Positions 9,214 to 22,690 of a stretch of DNA of 64,000 bases are shown one piece after another. Under the pieces are notes generated by a model, which saw only the letters and a list, made by a program, of their open reading frames with translations, was not told the DNA's origin and made no database searches. This stretch comes from Azadirachta indica (lineage: Eukaryota; Streptophyta; Magnoliopsida; Sapindales; Meliaceae), in the NCBI GenBank assembly GCA_022749755.1, contig CM040445.1, positions 17,443,182 through 17,507,181 on the forward strand, given 5' to 3'. The position numbers and the translations under genes were made by a program. Within the stretch, counting starts at the first letter, position 1, and every line of letters starts with the position of its first letter.

Positions 9214-12200
9214 GAACTTCAATTGTATTTGTGGCTTTAATTTCATCTATATCGCAATGCTACTCTATATGTATTGCATTTTATAGGTTCATTACTAATT
9301 TGATTATTATAGTCAACATGACTAACTATTTGATATAACATTTTTACCTGAAGTTGATTTGACAAGCGAGGTAAAGTTGGATTGTAGTGGCAATAGGGAT
9401 TGTGCAAGATGAAGTAGAACTAGCTAGAAAAGAAAAAAAAAACCAAAAAGCCGAACTAGATCAGTCCAATTTCACATGTGATTCAATTTGATTTCGAGTT
9501 TAGTATTCAAAATCCCAAAATTTGGTCCAATTTTGATATTGGCCCAAAAAACTTAGATCGAACCAAATTTTCAGCGTTAATTTTTATTTTTTTGATAAGA
9601 AACGACATCATTTCTTTTGTGAACTAAAGTTAAACAACATCATTTTGTTTGTGGATTAAAGTTAAACGATGTCAATTTTGTCAAACAAAATTAAAAAAGG
9701 GCAAACTATTCTCATTCATAGTGATAATACAAGATTATCATAAAATTAGTATATAATCTTTAGATTAACTTAGAGAATTGGTGATTAACATTTTAAATTT
9801 GTTTAATTTTTAAATATGTGATCAATAATTGGCGATAATTGTAGTGTTATCATTAATACAACTTCTCAATGTTTCACTAGGTTTTGGATGTCATGGAGCG
9901 AATAATCAGTATTCTTGTTTTTCCATCCACAATGATAGCTGTTTTAATCCATTTTCTAGATGACACTAAGAAATGAGGATGAGTTATAGTATCATTTGAA
10001 ATATCAGTGCTCAACTTTTTTATATTTGTTGCTATAATGAGTGCAGAACTTATGAACGAGGTCTTAGGGTTAAGGCAAGAGGCTTAATATGGATTTATCA
10101 ATGGGAAAAAGTTTGTAGTGCTTTGATCGATTATGCTTAAGTATGGGTGGAGATCATTCATATTCTTTATGTTTTACCTCCAGCAATGTTGAAATGTCAG
10201 TGCTCAACTTTTTTATATTTGTCGTTGTAATAAGTGGAAAAATTTATGAAAGTGGTCTTAGGGTGAAGACAAAAGGCTTAATATGGATTGATCAGTGGGG
10301 GAAAGTTTGTGGTGCTTTGATTGATTTTGTGAAAGAATGGGTGGGAGTTATTCATATTTTCTGTGTTTCAACTCAAGCAACGGATAAAGAGTTTACTTAT
10401 GTTTGTGGCTTCAATTTCACTTATATCCCAATGCTACCCTAATATCAATATGATAGACATAGTAAAGGTAGACGGTAGTGGCAATAGTATGGTGTAGGTT
10501 TAATTAGGACATGGCAAAATAAATAAATACCGGTCTGACTTCACATGTGATTAGGTTCGATTTTGGTTCTAACATTTAAAACCCCAAAATTTAGTCTAGT
10601 TTCAATATTGACCCAAAAAACTCAGATCGGACTAAATTTTTTATTTTTAACTTTTATTTTTGTTGCAAAAAACTATGTCATTTTGTTTGTGGACTAAAGT
10701 TAAATGACGTCATTTTGTTTATGGATTAAAGTTAAACGACGTCATTTTTGTCAAACGAAATAAAAGAAGGGTAACTTCTCCTCGTTTATAATGATAATAC
10801 AAGATTAACTTGGAGTTAATACATTATCCTTAAATTAGCTTAGAGAATTGATGATTAACATTTTAAATTTGTTTAACTTTTTAATATTTGATTAGTAATT
10901 GGCGATAATTATAGTGTTATCATTAATGTAACCATTTATTGTTTTACTAGGTTTTGAAGTCATGGAGTAGATAATCAGTTTTCTCATTTTTCCATCCAAA
11001 ATTGACAGCTGTTTTAATCCACTTTCTAGATGAGACTAATGAATGGAATGAGTTATAGTGTCAATTAAAAAAAGCAATGCTCAACTTTGTTATATTTATT
11101 GTTGTAATTAGCAGAAAAACTTATGAAAAAGGTCTGAGGGTCAGAGGTAGAGGCTTCATATGGATCGATCAGTGGGGAAAGATTTGTGACGCTTTAATCA
11201 ATTATGTGGAAGAATGGGTGGGGATCATTAACATTCTTTGTGTTTCAGCTCCAACAATGTTGAAATATTAGTGCTCAACTTTTTTATATTTGTTGCTGTA
11301 ATGAGTGGAAAATTTTATGAAAGTGGTCTTATGGTCAAGACTAGAGGCTAAATATGGATTGATCAATAGGCGAAAGTTTTTAGTGCTTTAATTGATTTTG
11401 TGGAAGAATGGGTAGGGATCATTCGTATTCTCTGTGTTTCAACTCAAGCAACGAACAAAGAGTTTACTTGCATTTGTGGCTTCAATTTCACTTATATCCC
11501 AATGCTGCTTTCTATTTGTATTACATTTTACAAGTTCATTACTAACTTGAGTATTGTAGTCAGCATGACTAACTATTTGATACAATATTTTTACCTAATA
11601 CTAATGTCCCAGACATGGTGGAGGTCAATGGTGGTGGCAACAGCTGACTAACTATTTGATACAATATTTTTACCTAATACTACTTGACAGACATGGTGGA
11701 GGTCAATGGTAGTGACAACAAGCATGATGCAAGTTAAATTAGGACTAGGCAAAGAAAAGAAAAGAAAACCCAGAAAACTTTATTAGATCGGTCCGGTTTC
11801 ACATGTGATTGGGTTTAGTTTTGGTTCTAATATTTAAAAACCTAGAATTTAGTCCAGTTTTGATATTGGCCCAAAAATCTAGCACCAAACTAAATTTTTG
11901 GTTTTTAAATTTTTTTTTGTAGCGAAAAACTATATCATTTTGTTTGTGGACTAAAGTTATACGACATTATTTTGTTTATGGATCAAAGTTAAACAACGTC
12001 TTTTTTGTTAAACAAAATAAAAAAAAGGGACAACTTCTTCTCGTTTAAAGTGATAGTACAAGATTAACTTAGAGTTAATATCTTATCCTTAGATTAAATT
12101 AAAGAATTGATGATTATCATTTTAAATTTGTTTAACTTTTAAATATTTGATCAGTAGTTGGCAATAATTTTAGTGTTATCAATAGTTGGCAACTTTTTAT

Positions 12201-14330
12201 TGTTTTACTAGTTTTGGACGTCATGGAATAGATAATGAGTTATCTAGTTGTTTCCATGCATAATGACAACTGTTTTAATCCACTTTCTGGATGACAATAG
12301 TGTCATTTGAAATATCAGTGCTTAACGTTATTATATTTGTTGCTATAATGAGTGGGAAAACTTATGAAAGAAATCTTTGGGTTAGGACTAAAGGTTTAAT
12401 ATAGATTTATCAGTGCGTGAAATTTTGTGGTGCTTTGATCGATTATGCAGAAGTATGGGTGGAGATCGTTCATATTCTTTGTGTTTTATCTCCAGCAATG
12501 TTGAAATATCAGTGCTCAACTTTGTTATATTTTCTACTGTAATGAGCGGAAAAACTTGTGAAAAAGGTCTTAAGGTCAAGGCTAAAGGTTTAATATGGAT
12601 TGATCAGTGGGGAAAGTTTGTAGTGCTTTGATCGATTATATGGAAGGATGGGCGAAGATTGTTCATATTCTTTAATTTTATCTCTGGCAATGTTGAAATA
12701 TCAGTGCTCAACTTTGTTATATTTTCTGTTGTAATGAGGGGAAAATTTTATGAAAGAAGTCTTAGGGTCAAGGCTAGAGGCTTAATATGGATTGATCAGT
12801 AGAGGAAAGTTTGTGGTGCTTTGATCAATTTTGTGGAAGAATGGGTGGGGATCATTCATATTCTCTGTGTTTTAGCTCAAGCAATAAACAAAGAGTTTAC
12901 TTGCATTTGTGGCTTCAATGTCACTTATATCCCATTGTTGTTTTCTATTTGTATTATGTTTTATAGGTTCATTACTAACGTGAGTATTAAAGTTGACATG
13001 ACTAACTATTTGATACAATATTTTTATCTAATGCCAATATGACAGACATGGCTGAGGTCGATGCTAGTGGCAACAAACATGATGCAAGTTCAATTAGGAG
13101 TAGGCAAAAAAAAGAAATGAAAACCCAAAAATCCTTACTGGATCGGTCCAATTTCATATGTGATTAGGTTCGGTTTTGGTTTTAATATTTAAAAACTCAG
13201 AATTTAGTCTAATTTCGATATTGGCCCAAACAACTCGAACCGAACTAAATTTTTGGTTTTTAATTTTTATTTTTGTAGCAAGAAATTATATTGTTTTGTT
13301 TGTGGACTAAAGTTAAACGGCAATATTTTGTTTATAAATTAAAGTTAAACGACGTCGTTTTTGCCAAACAAAATAAGAAAAGGGCAACTTTTTCTCGTTT
13401 ATAATGATAATACAATATTAACATAGGGTTAATATATTATCCTTAGATTAACTAAGAGAATTGATGATTAACATTTTAAATTTGTTTAACTTTTAAATAT
13501 TTGATCAATAATTGGCAATAATTGTAGTGTTATCATTAATACAACTTTTGAATGTTTTATTAGGTTTTGGACGTCATGGAATGGATAATGAGTTATCTCA
13601 TTTTTTCATCCAAAATGACAGTTGTTTTAATCCACTTTCTGAATGACACTATTGAATTGGGATTAGTTACAGTGTCATCTGAAATATTAGTACTTCACTT
13701 TATTATATTTGTTTCTATAATGAGTGGAAAAACTTATGACAGAAGTCTTAGAGTCAAGGCTAAAGGTTAATATGGATGGATCAATAGAGGAAAGTTTGCG
13801 ATGCTTTGATCGATTATGTAGAAATATGGGTAGGGGTCATTCATATTCTTTGTGTTTTAGCTTAAGCAATAACAAAGAGTTTACTTATCTCGGGGACTTC
13901 AATCTCACCTATATCTCGATGCTACTCTCTATGTGTATTGTGTTTTATAGCTTCATTACTAAAATTGAGTATTATAGTCCATGTGATTCACTATCTAATA
14001 CAACATTTTTACCTAATATTGATACAACAGGCATAGTAGAGGTGGATGGTGGTGGCAATAGGCATGGTACAATTGAATTAGGACTACGCCAAAAAAAAAA
14101 AACCTAAAAAACCAAACTAGATTGGTCCAGTTTCATATGTGATTCGATTCAATTTTGATTCTAATATTTAAAAACCCATAATTTGGTCTAGTTTCAATAT
14201 TGGCTCAAAAAACTCAGGCCGAACCAAGTTTTGGCCTTTTATTTTATTTTTCTAGCAAGAAAAAATATCGTTTTGTTTACAGATTAAAGTTAAACGATGT
14301 TGTTTTTTTGAAAAAAAAAAAAAAAGGGCA
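9214..14330. repeat. Complex tandem repeat array, about five units of 0.95-1.35 kb
   Basis: The landmark AAAGTTAAACGACGTCGTTTT (variants) recurs near 9656, 10725, 11983, 13335 and 14282, spaced about 1070, 1260, 1350 and 950 bp. Each unit has two parts. One is an MITE-like segment (ggtccggtttcacatgtgatt, then ttggcccaaaaa, then repeated cattttgtttgtggactaaag). The other contains one to three copies of a nested block of about 190-200 bp (cagtgctcaacttt, gtggaaaaacttatg, atatggattgatcagtgggg, atgggtggggatcattc). The nested blocks translate into similar short open frames (GLIWIDQWGK..., EWVGIIHILCVS...). These are repeatedly broken and have no family I know, so I do not call genes. A further 82-bp direct duplication lies at about 11566-11725. 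Confidence 0.88.
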
Positions 14331-16323
14331 ACCTATTCTCATTGATATTAAAACTCCTCTCCTTTCTAGTCGTTGATTGGGACTCTCGTAATATTGTTGA
14401 CCGCCTCTAATTGCACTTGTGATTAATTGCACACCAAGCTTCCATAGTCGTCGCCAAAATATTGGAAGGTTCGTTAAATTATTATTGTTTATCATTTTTA
14501 TACTAAATCATTTTTATTCTTTGCACTCTTACTAAAATCATTTTATACTAAACCATTTCGTTAAATTACTAAATAATGTTAATGGAAATGAGAGGTTTTG
14601 ATGAATGTCAATGGAAACGAGAAATTTTGATGGATGTTGGAAATGGATGATTTTTTATGGATGTTGTTATAACTTGGGAGCTATTCTAGGCAAAAAAAGA
14701 TGCTCCAGAGCAGCTGTTGTTTCTTATTATTTTGTTGCTTATTAGTTTGTTGTTGACTTGCTATTGCTTGTTTTAGGAATGCTTAGTCAGTTGCTATTGC
14801 TATTTTTGCTTTTGCAATTCTAAAAAGGCAAGAAATTAAGCTTACTTAATTTCCTTAATCAATTGTTGTTGTTTCTATTTTACTATAAACTGGCTCATTA
14901 ATTTAATTAATTGACCTTGCTAATAATTTATTATATGTCAAAAGTATTTTCTTTGCAAGTAATGGATTTGAGTTATTGACCAATTAATTTAAAATTAAAT
15001 TTTTGATATGATAACATATACTAAATACTTTTAAGTATTTCATTGAAATTATTAACTCATACTTAGATTATATTCATCAAGTTAAAAGAATTAACATTTA
15101 TATATTAATAAATATTCTCAAATATGAATAAACAAATATATCAAAACCTACAAATGGACCAACTGAATCTGAACAAGTCGGTCCGATTCCCTTCTTAAAA
15201 TCGGTCCAATTCGATTTTGAAAATAAAAAATTCAAAAGTTTCGAATTCAATTCGGTTATAAAGAAAGTCATAATAAACTGGACTGTGTAAGGTTGAATAG
15301 AAAGGGGTGAGAGGCGGACAAGAGAAATAAAAGGACAAAGAGAACAAAGGGGTGAGATATTGACAAGAAAAGAGAAAGAGTAGGAGAAGGCAAGTTTTAG
15401 ATCTATAGTTTCTTTTGATTTTAGTTTATTTAATTTTAAATTATTTAATTCAAAGATAAAAATTAATTCACCTATTTCGTCTTCTTCATTTTGACACTAC
15501 AAAATAAAATAAAATAATTATTTTTATTTTTTATTTTAAATTATTTAATAAAGTTGTGAATGAGACGTTTGATCTTTGACTCATTACACGTCAATATCAT
15601 TTATAATATTCTTGTAAAAAAATAAATAAATTATATTTTCTATTACGATAACAGAAGATTCCTAACGACAAGGGTTTTTTTCGACATTTTTTTAATAAAG
15701 GAAAAATTAAGTAGGTTGGGTTTTATTAGGAGAGAAAATGTAATTTTTCCACAAATTATTTATACAATCAATATTATTATATATATAATTATTATTGTGT
15801 GAAAATTATTAGGAAGTCCAAGAAAAAAGATATTTTTTTTATTTTTTTAAAATTTTGACTATTTACGATGCTTAGGGTCTGTTTGTTCTTAAATTAAAGT
15901 TTAAATAAAATCATTTAGTCGTTTAAAATGAATTTGATTTTTAACTTATATCTAAAGATTTTATTAAAAATTTTTAAATATAATTAAGTTAAAATTTTTT
16001 ACTTAAATCTGAATAACCAAATTGAATGAATTATATATTTTATTTGTCAATAATACTCTTAATTTATTCCTTAACATTTATACACATCAACAATTTAATA
16101 TCTCAATTTCAGATTTCTTATAACATATATGTCAATATATTAGTTTCAGAATTTTTATTTTTATAAAACAAATAACCTAATATTTTTATTCAAATGTTTA
16201 AGATAAAAAAAATAAACATATTAATTAAATTTAGATTTCAATCAAATTCACATTCAACTATGTTCAGACTTTAAATATAAAAAATAAACATTAATTATAA
16301 ATAAATTAATATTATTTAAAAGA
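14331..16323. other. AT-rich spacer, no gene seen
   Basis: Unique AT-rich sequence follows the tandem array. A degraded hAT-MITE-like patch (cggtccgattcc, tcggtccaattcg) occurs around 15175-15260. I see no coding frame longer than noise. Confidence 0.5.
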
Positions 16324-16560
16324 GAAGGATCAATGGTTCTCTTTTTTTATATAATTTTTTACATTAATTATAAATTATTGGATTTATGTACATCCAACAA
16401 TTGATATTATATTTGATATATATATATTAATATAGATACATTAATTATATATTAATTATATATTCAGAAGTAATTTTAACCATTAGATGTGCTTAGTTCT
16501 TATGACTTATAATTGATAAAAAAAATTAAGTAAAAGAAGGCACCATTAATTCTACCCTTT
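16324..16560. mobile_element. MITE with long terminal inverted repeats
   Basis: The two ends are inverted relatives: left AAGGATCAATGGTTCTC, right (reverse complement) AAGGGTAGAATTAATGGT. They continue inward through poly(T), tatataa, acattaattataa and tggatttatgtacatc. The element at about 52270-52500 has the same structure and shares words (cattggatgt/cattagatgt). There is no coding capacity, the superfamily is not assigned, and target duplications are unclear. Confidence 0.6.
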
Positions 16561-18198
16561 GCTTAAATTATTTTTTAAACTTTAATGATATGTTAACATA
16601 GTAGAAAATAACATTGAGACTAATATTTTCTGTGAATATACATATATCTTTTACACTTCAATTTCAATCATGTTTGGGAAAGTGACCTCAGATCAATTAA
16701 AGTCAAGGTCAATTATGGTCAAACCTAGTTCATATGAGGGAGGAGAGTGTAAAAAGCTAAGGTGAAATCATTTAAGCAAAACTAGAGGACAAGGTCAGGT
16801 CAGATCAAGTGCAATCCTGGTCAAGTCGTAATAAATGTTATAGATCAAGGAATCAATGCATAAGGGATAGAATCATAACTAGTTAAATACCATGGGAATT
16901 ATGCTAACAAGTGTCCATAAATGCATGATTATAAAGTTCAAATTAAGGATTTCAATTGCAAATCAAAATATGACGGTTGTTCATGAAAAATCAATATAAA
17001 ACCAAGGTAAGAGATGGAGAAAGGTGTGTGATTTCTAAGAACTTAATAAAACTCTACCAAACTTTGGCCTTAAATTAACTTAAAAATAAAAACCTTCGAT
17101 GATTTAAGTATTAGAAGGTTTTTGCTGATAAAATTAACTTTTCTCTAACTGTTATTTATCTTGCAGGCTATTAACAGTGAAGAGAAGGATTCTTTATTGG
17201 ATATCATTACAAAAATCAATATCAACACATTATATTTGATATCCTATAGAAAATAAAATTTTACTTTCAACAGCAGTATTAAAGTAAAAAATTACATTGG
17301 CACCAATGTTTCTTATCTTTTCACATATGATTTGAACTTTAATTTTGATCACATATGATATCTCGTTGAAAATAATCATTATTTTCTTTGATAATGAAGT
17401 AAAATAGTGGGAAAAATTATGGTTTTTTTGACAATATTTATAAAACAATAAAAAGATAGTTTCCCGTATTTGATATTAAGTTATAATTATTACAAAAGTT
17501 ATTGGTGATAATATTTCTCACAATAATAGTTTTATTATTGACTGTATTTTTACTACTTTTGACGGAAATTTAATCATAACAAATATATAATAATTTTCTT
17601 TTCTTTCTATTTCTTTTTCAATGACTTCATTTTTGTTGATAAAAAATGGTATTATAATTGATGGTAATTTAATATACTGAAAATAATTAGTTGAACAAAG
17701 ATATTTTTCTTGTAGATATAACAATGATCATTTAGTGACATTTTAATTAATTTCTTCCACAAGAACATAATTAATCATCAAGGAAAAAAAATTAATCCAC
17801 TTGTTAATATTACACATATTTAACATCTTCACAACAATAATTAACCCAAAAAAGTCTTCATTTTATTCATCATGTATAGCATCTGTGATACAGCAGCAAC
17901 CAAGCTAGGTAGCTATAGCTAGCATCAATTTTTAATTACATAGATTACACCATTGCTGATAGACTAAGATGAGACCCATAAGCTTGGTGGATCAGTAATT
18001 CGAAAGTTTGAATTGTTCTATATAAGACTTTTGTACACTGTATATAGTTGTAATTTCCAATAAACAAATTAACCCATAAATTAATAAATTTATATAAGAT
18101 GAGAATCTTAGTTTGTAATCATAGATATACTTAATTAATAGGAAAGTTAAATAGGTCTTCGTCGATTACACTTTCTTGACAAGGGGCATAGATAATTA
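16561..18198. other. Spacer, possible LTR relic around 16690-17215
   Basis: The stretch 16690-17010 is richer in GGTCAA/AAGTCAAGG words and leads to a TATA-like tataaaacc and leader-like sequence up to about 17215. That resembles plant LTR ends, but I found no second LTR, no primer-binding site and no gag/pol frame. The rest is AT-rich spacer. Confidence 0.3.
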
Positions 18199-18560
18199 AG
18201 GGTGGGCAACATTTAGGTTCGGTTTGGTTTTCTGTAAATTGAGCCGAACAAAATTAAGTTCGATTAAAATCAAGCTCTCATAGAATTAAACCAAATTATA
18301 CTTATTCTATTCTACATCAATTTTAGTTTAACTTAATTCATCCCCAATTTGACTTTATTCAATTATTTTATTTTTTATTTAAAATTTTAATTTGTGCAAA
18401 TAAAAATTTATTAATGTACTATATTAAAAATTTTTATTTTGAATTTGCTTATTTCTAATTCATTTTTAAATTTTGATCCGGTTCAATTTGGGTTTTTGGT
18501 TTATAATAAAACCAAATCTATATTTTTTGTTTAAGAGTCCAACCAAACTTTATTGATAAG
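18199..18560. mobile_element. Decayed hAT-type MITE relic
   Basis: It starts with AAGGGTGGGCAAC followed by ggttcggtttggttttc, like the left ends of hAT MITEs. The body has cgaacaaaa and ggttcaatttgggttttt words as in the elements at 1753 and 7387. I could not find a matching right terminus or 8-bp duplication, so the right boundary is approximate. Confidence 0.45.
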
Positions 18561-18714
18561 TATATAAAATTAAATTTTAAGAAATTAAATATTATAAAAG
18601 AAATTTGCATGTCTGTTTATGATATATATATATATATATGTATAAATATGTAAAACTATATGGGGTGATGCCAATTGGAATTGGGTCACCAAATTCTCCA
18701 TTGAAAACCATAAC

Positions 18715-18717
<3 letters not shown>

Positions 18718-18755
<38 letters not shown>
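18718..18755. repeat. (GA)n microsatellite
   Basis: About 18-19 GA units just beyond the GH79 3' UTR. A shorter GA run occupies the same position in the detached copy at 8870. Confidence 0.9.
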
Positions 18756-18758
<3 letters not shown>

Positions 18759-18869
18759 GCTTTATAAGAGAACTTTGATTATTTCCTGAAGCATATTTGC
18801 ATCTAATTTGTTATAAATTAAAAGATACAATATATAAACATACAACTTATTATCCCCCTCCAAAAAATA

Positions 18870-19058
18870 CTATGCTTGTAGTTATACATACAATTGCTCA
18901 GCATTATTATAACCATCATTCAGCAAAAATACCGCACAAAACAGTGCTCCAACTATGAACATTGACTCCCTCACTATTGATTACAGTTACACTAACACAC
19001 AGCAACACAACCCTTCAATGTTTATTTCTTTCTAGTAGTATTGCACTGCAGAGAAATG
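18870..19058 (-). other. 3' UTR of the GH79 gene
   Basis: The region directly after the TGA is conserved in the detached copy at 8870-9190, which supports its being part of the original gene. The poly(A) site was not fixed. Confidence 0.6.
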
Positions 19059-21765
19059 TCATGCACAAGCTGGAGCATCGAAGTTGGGGAATACTACGAA
19101 GGCGATTGATAAAGGAGCGATACGTATAGGAGAATTCACATTTACATGGACAGGATCCAGTCTTGGGATGCTTTCATCTTCTGTCAGCTCTACAGGACTC
19201 CCATTTAGAACCATCGTCTGGCTTTGCAGATACCCATCTTTCGGAGTTAAATGGTATTCCTCTCTGGTTAAATGCTCATCGGATGCTTTACCCCCTACCC
19301 AAGATACCGTTTTCTTATTTCTAACGCTGATTATATAGTCAGTCTGATTGCTTAAGTTGATAAGGAGTAATGTTATTCCCCACTGTAACAAGATTACAAC
19401 ATTCAAGAAGTTGCCGGATATGACCAATGTATGAAGAGGTAGTGTTGAAGAAAAGTAAAAGAGTAAAGAAACAAAGAAAGAAGACACCTACTCTGCCTTT
19501 TGAGCAATGGGCATAGGAGCGTAGAAATGGAGATGCATCGGTAGCAACGGATAGAACACCTTTGCCCATTAGTCGATGCCACAGAAGTGCACTATTTGGT
19601 AGCCATATATGCAACAGAAGAAAAACTTAATTAGAAAAGTCTTGAACAAAAGAATAAGATAGTTCAGTAATAAAGCATAAAAAATTTGGGGACGGAAGGT
19701 TTAAAAGCTCTCAAGATCTTAATTTAATGCTCTTAACTTGCCTGTAATAATCAGGGTTGGGGACAAATGTTGTTGTGTTGAGGAGAGCATAGTTCCCGCC
19801 AATTAAGGTTTGCCTGCAATATACTTTAGTATTGTACTTGGATGCCATTCCAAGTTGATCTAAGTACCTAAGATAATACATAAACGAAAAATAAATCAGA
19901 TGTTATGCACAATACTCAAATATTAATAAACAAAGCTATTGGCCAAAAAGTACTACCAAAAGCTGTTCACAAATGTGTTTGAAACATGACGACCACCGCT
20001 GTTATAGGCACCACCGGATTCTCCAACCCAGGCAGAAGACCAAGGACCATTCCTTTCAATAGTTAGTTTAAGATTGCTAAAGGTTTCTGATACATTGTTC
20101 AAGTGATGGGGGTCTAGAATCTTGCTCATGAGATTGGGATCAACACCTGAAACAGGAGAGAGGCTTTAAATCATGAGGGACAGAAGAGCAATAAGTAGCA
20201 GCAAGTGCGCAAGAACACATACGACATGAAAAATTGTAATAACAATTCACTGCCAAAATCACTGACCTGCACCCAAATTGTATATATGATGAGTCACGAC
20301 ATTGATTACATTTGAACCTGAGATCTGAAGAAACCTAGCATACCACTCTTGCTCAAAGAATCCACCGGGTGCAATGACAGCTGGTTTTGAAGGTGAGTCT
20401 TTGTATAAATTGTTGATGATACTTTTAAGGGTGATCACATCTTTCCCATAAAGGTCAGCATTGACACTTGCACCAATGCCCTTTCCACTCAACTCATTAC
20501 CTAGAATGACAAAGCAAGAATAGAAATGAGGCAAGGGAGAAACGAGGCAAAAGGAAAAATCCAGTGCTTTGTCTAAACTCCGATGTTATGTACCAAATTC
20601 CCATGAATCTATTTGGTGTCCCTTTGAAACAGTATACTTTATTAGATCATAAGCATTGCCAGAATCCCAATCTCCTCCCCAAGCTTTATCCTTGATGTGG
20701 TGCCTCCCATGGAGTGCATTCAAGCCAAATGTTACTATGGCCCTGAAAATGTAAGGTTATTAAAGTGACATTGATCGCAACAAAGGCACTGCAATATTAT
20801 AGGGGAAAAAAAAGTAAAGGACGAAATATAATGCAAATGATAAAAGCTGCTGTGAAAAAACTTTGAAAAGGAATCAAATGGTTGGTACAAAGAAATCTTG
20901 ACAATTGAGGGCATTCACCATCCAACCCAGCACCGCTACATTGCTTTAAAGAAGGCTCAAACAAGAAGAGATCATACAGTAGGTTTTATAGGGGTTACAT
21001 TTAATCCTTAGGCTCTATCCAGTTGAGTAGACTATGTAAACGACTTCAGCACAAAAACAAGATTAAAATTTTTGATCAACTTACCCTGTTCTGTTAAACA
21101 ATTCGTTAAGCTCATCCCACCTCCCCATATGCAAACATCCCTTCGAAAATCCAAATAACCCATCTTTCATCTTTCTGAATTGATGGCAGGGAGCTTTTAG
21201 ATTTCCAACATTATACAACACTTGATCTTGCAATGAACCTCCAACTCTTATCCTCAAGCGCTTAAAAGCTATTATTCCACCAATATTTTGAAAAAACATA
21301 AAATTCAGTCATCTAAGTCTTCCACTAAAATGCGAACCACATATAACAAAGATTGTGAACAAACCATGAAAGCAACAATTTTTCCAAATGAAAGAAATAT
21401 ACCTTGGATAGCCTTGGCGAGTAAGGGATGAGACAAGTCCTGAAAAATAAACTTGGTTCAGCTATTATCCCCAAATAATAAGAAAAGAGTGCCAATTAAA
21501 TCCGAAGACAGCTACATTCAATCTCATAAAAATGTTCGATTTTCCAAAACCTCACCAAATTTATAACAGAAGAATTCCCCCATGGACATTGATTGTAGTC
21601 ACACTTATCATGAGGCCACCAATCCACAGTAGCACAAATAAAATTTTCATCATTTGTAGCAACTGTTTTAGTCCCATCCACTAAAATGCTAGTGCGTGTA
21701 ACTTGTTGAGCCAAAATTGCAGGGAGAGAAACCAGAAAGAGAAACAAGGAGAGGAAGGTTCCCAT
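19059..21765 (-). CDS. GH79 heparanase-like glucuronidase (plant GUS family)
   Basis: The coding exons join to one 1554-nt frame (517 aa): 21765-21556, 21439-21403, 21268-21085, 20742-20594, 20500-20267, 20146-19957, 19867-19742, 19591-19492, 19382-19059, with TGA at 19059. I chose the second in-frame Met (M-G-T-F-L-S-L-F-L-F-L) because it starts a clean signal peptide; an upstream Met at 21780 would add five residues. Visible landmarks are the N-terminal CATVDWWPHDKC, IRVGGSLQDQV, the acid/base motif WEFGNELSGKG (Glu196) and the nucleophile motif AWVGESGGAYNSGG (Glu314). The C-terminal beta domain includes GITLLLINLSN. Plant GUS1-3 proteins are secreted or vacuolar beta-glucuronidases acting on glycans such as arabinogalactan side chains. 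The Arabidopsis relative from memory is AtGUS2 (At5g07830, about 540 aa). Intron 7 has a GC donor. The gene looks intact. Confidence 0.92.
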
Positions 21766-22599
21766 TGGTAAGTTTATCACAATAAACTTACCACCAACTT
21801 AAGGTGTAATGAACTGCAATCAAATGAGAAAATCAAATTATTAGCAGTTCTTTGAAATGTTTGAACTTCAATGGGAAAGGAAAAAATTGAACATATCAAA
21901 CTGGGTCTCAAGATTGAAATATATATAGCATTGAGAAATTGACACCAAACTGAGAGATAAAGAGACAACTGACTAAATTTTCTAAAGCCTTTCCATAATA
22001 AGTCAGGAAAGTGCAAAAATCAAGGAACTGCAATCCCAAAATATACAAGCACACTAAACTGACCGAAGGCAAAGGCTGTAATGTGAAAATTATAACACAA
22101 TAGAAACAGGATTAGTAATGAATATTTGTATACAATCAGCTAAAGACGGAAAGTAGCAGCCAGCTCATGAAAAAGTTCTCAAATCTAAGCCATCTCTGGG
22201 AAAGGAAAATGGATCCAATGCTTCTCTCTATCTATTAAAAGCAATCCTGTTTAACTTCCAGTGTTCAATATTAAGTTAAAAACCACCACACAAACTCAAT
22301 AGCAAAACCCAAAAAGAAGAGAAGCTAACTAACTATAAACAAATCTCAAAATGCAAAAATAATAATAATAATAATAATAATTTAAAAAAAACCAAACAAA
22401 CAAACAAACAAACAACTTCTTACTAAAACTATAAAAGCTCAAAGCTAAACAAACTTTCCTCTAAAAAGAAAAACACATCAGCAATCCAATCCATAGCCAA
22501 GACTGAGAAAGAGTATAATTTGCTAAAGATAAATCCAACCCCAGTGCAGAAGAGATAAAAGCAAACCTCCAATACCAACCAAGAGTATTCAGCATTACC

Positions 22600-22690
22600 T
22601 ACAGTGAAGCTCATCAGCTTTGAAGGAAGCTTTCTCGTGCTGCAGAACCTGTAAGATTCATGAGTGTGGCACAATTATATGCACTATTTG
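22600..22690 (-). other. Possible 5' non-coding exon of the GH79 gene
   Basis: On the minus strand, gcagcacgagaaagcttcc... reads to CACTGTAG|GTAATG, a plausible donor near 22604. A plausible acceptor TTGATTGCAG lies near 21815, about 50 bp before the ATG. That would give a 5'UTR intron of about 0.8 kb, common in plant housekeeping genes. This is inference from splice-site shape only. Confidence 0.4.

Noticed and set aside
9093..14107. Repeated plus-strand open frames of 60-130 codons in the satellite
   Set aside because: They are the same inner block repeated, with different frame breaks in each copy, and no recognisable domain.
9214..14330. CRISPR-like or centromeric satellite
   Set aside because: Units are about 1 kb with nested structure and the host is a plant; five units are too few to call centromeric.
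19084..19338. Plus-strand frame of 84 codons
   Set aside because: Antisense to the last GH79 exon.
22429..22674. Minus-strand frame of 81 codons upstream of GH79
   Set aside because: No resemblance to known proteins; lies in the probable 5'UTR intron.
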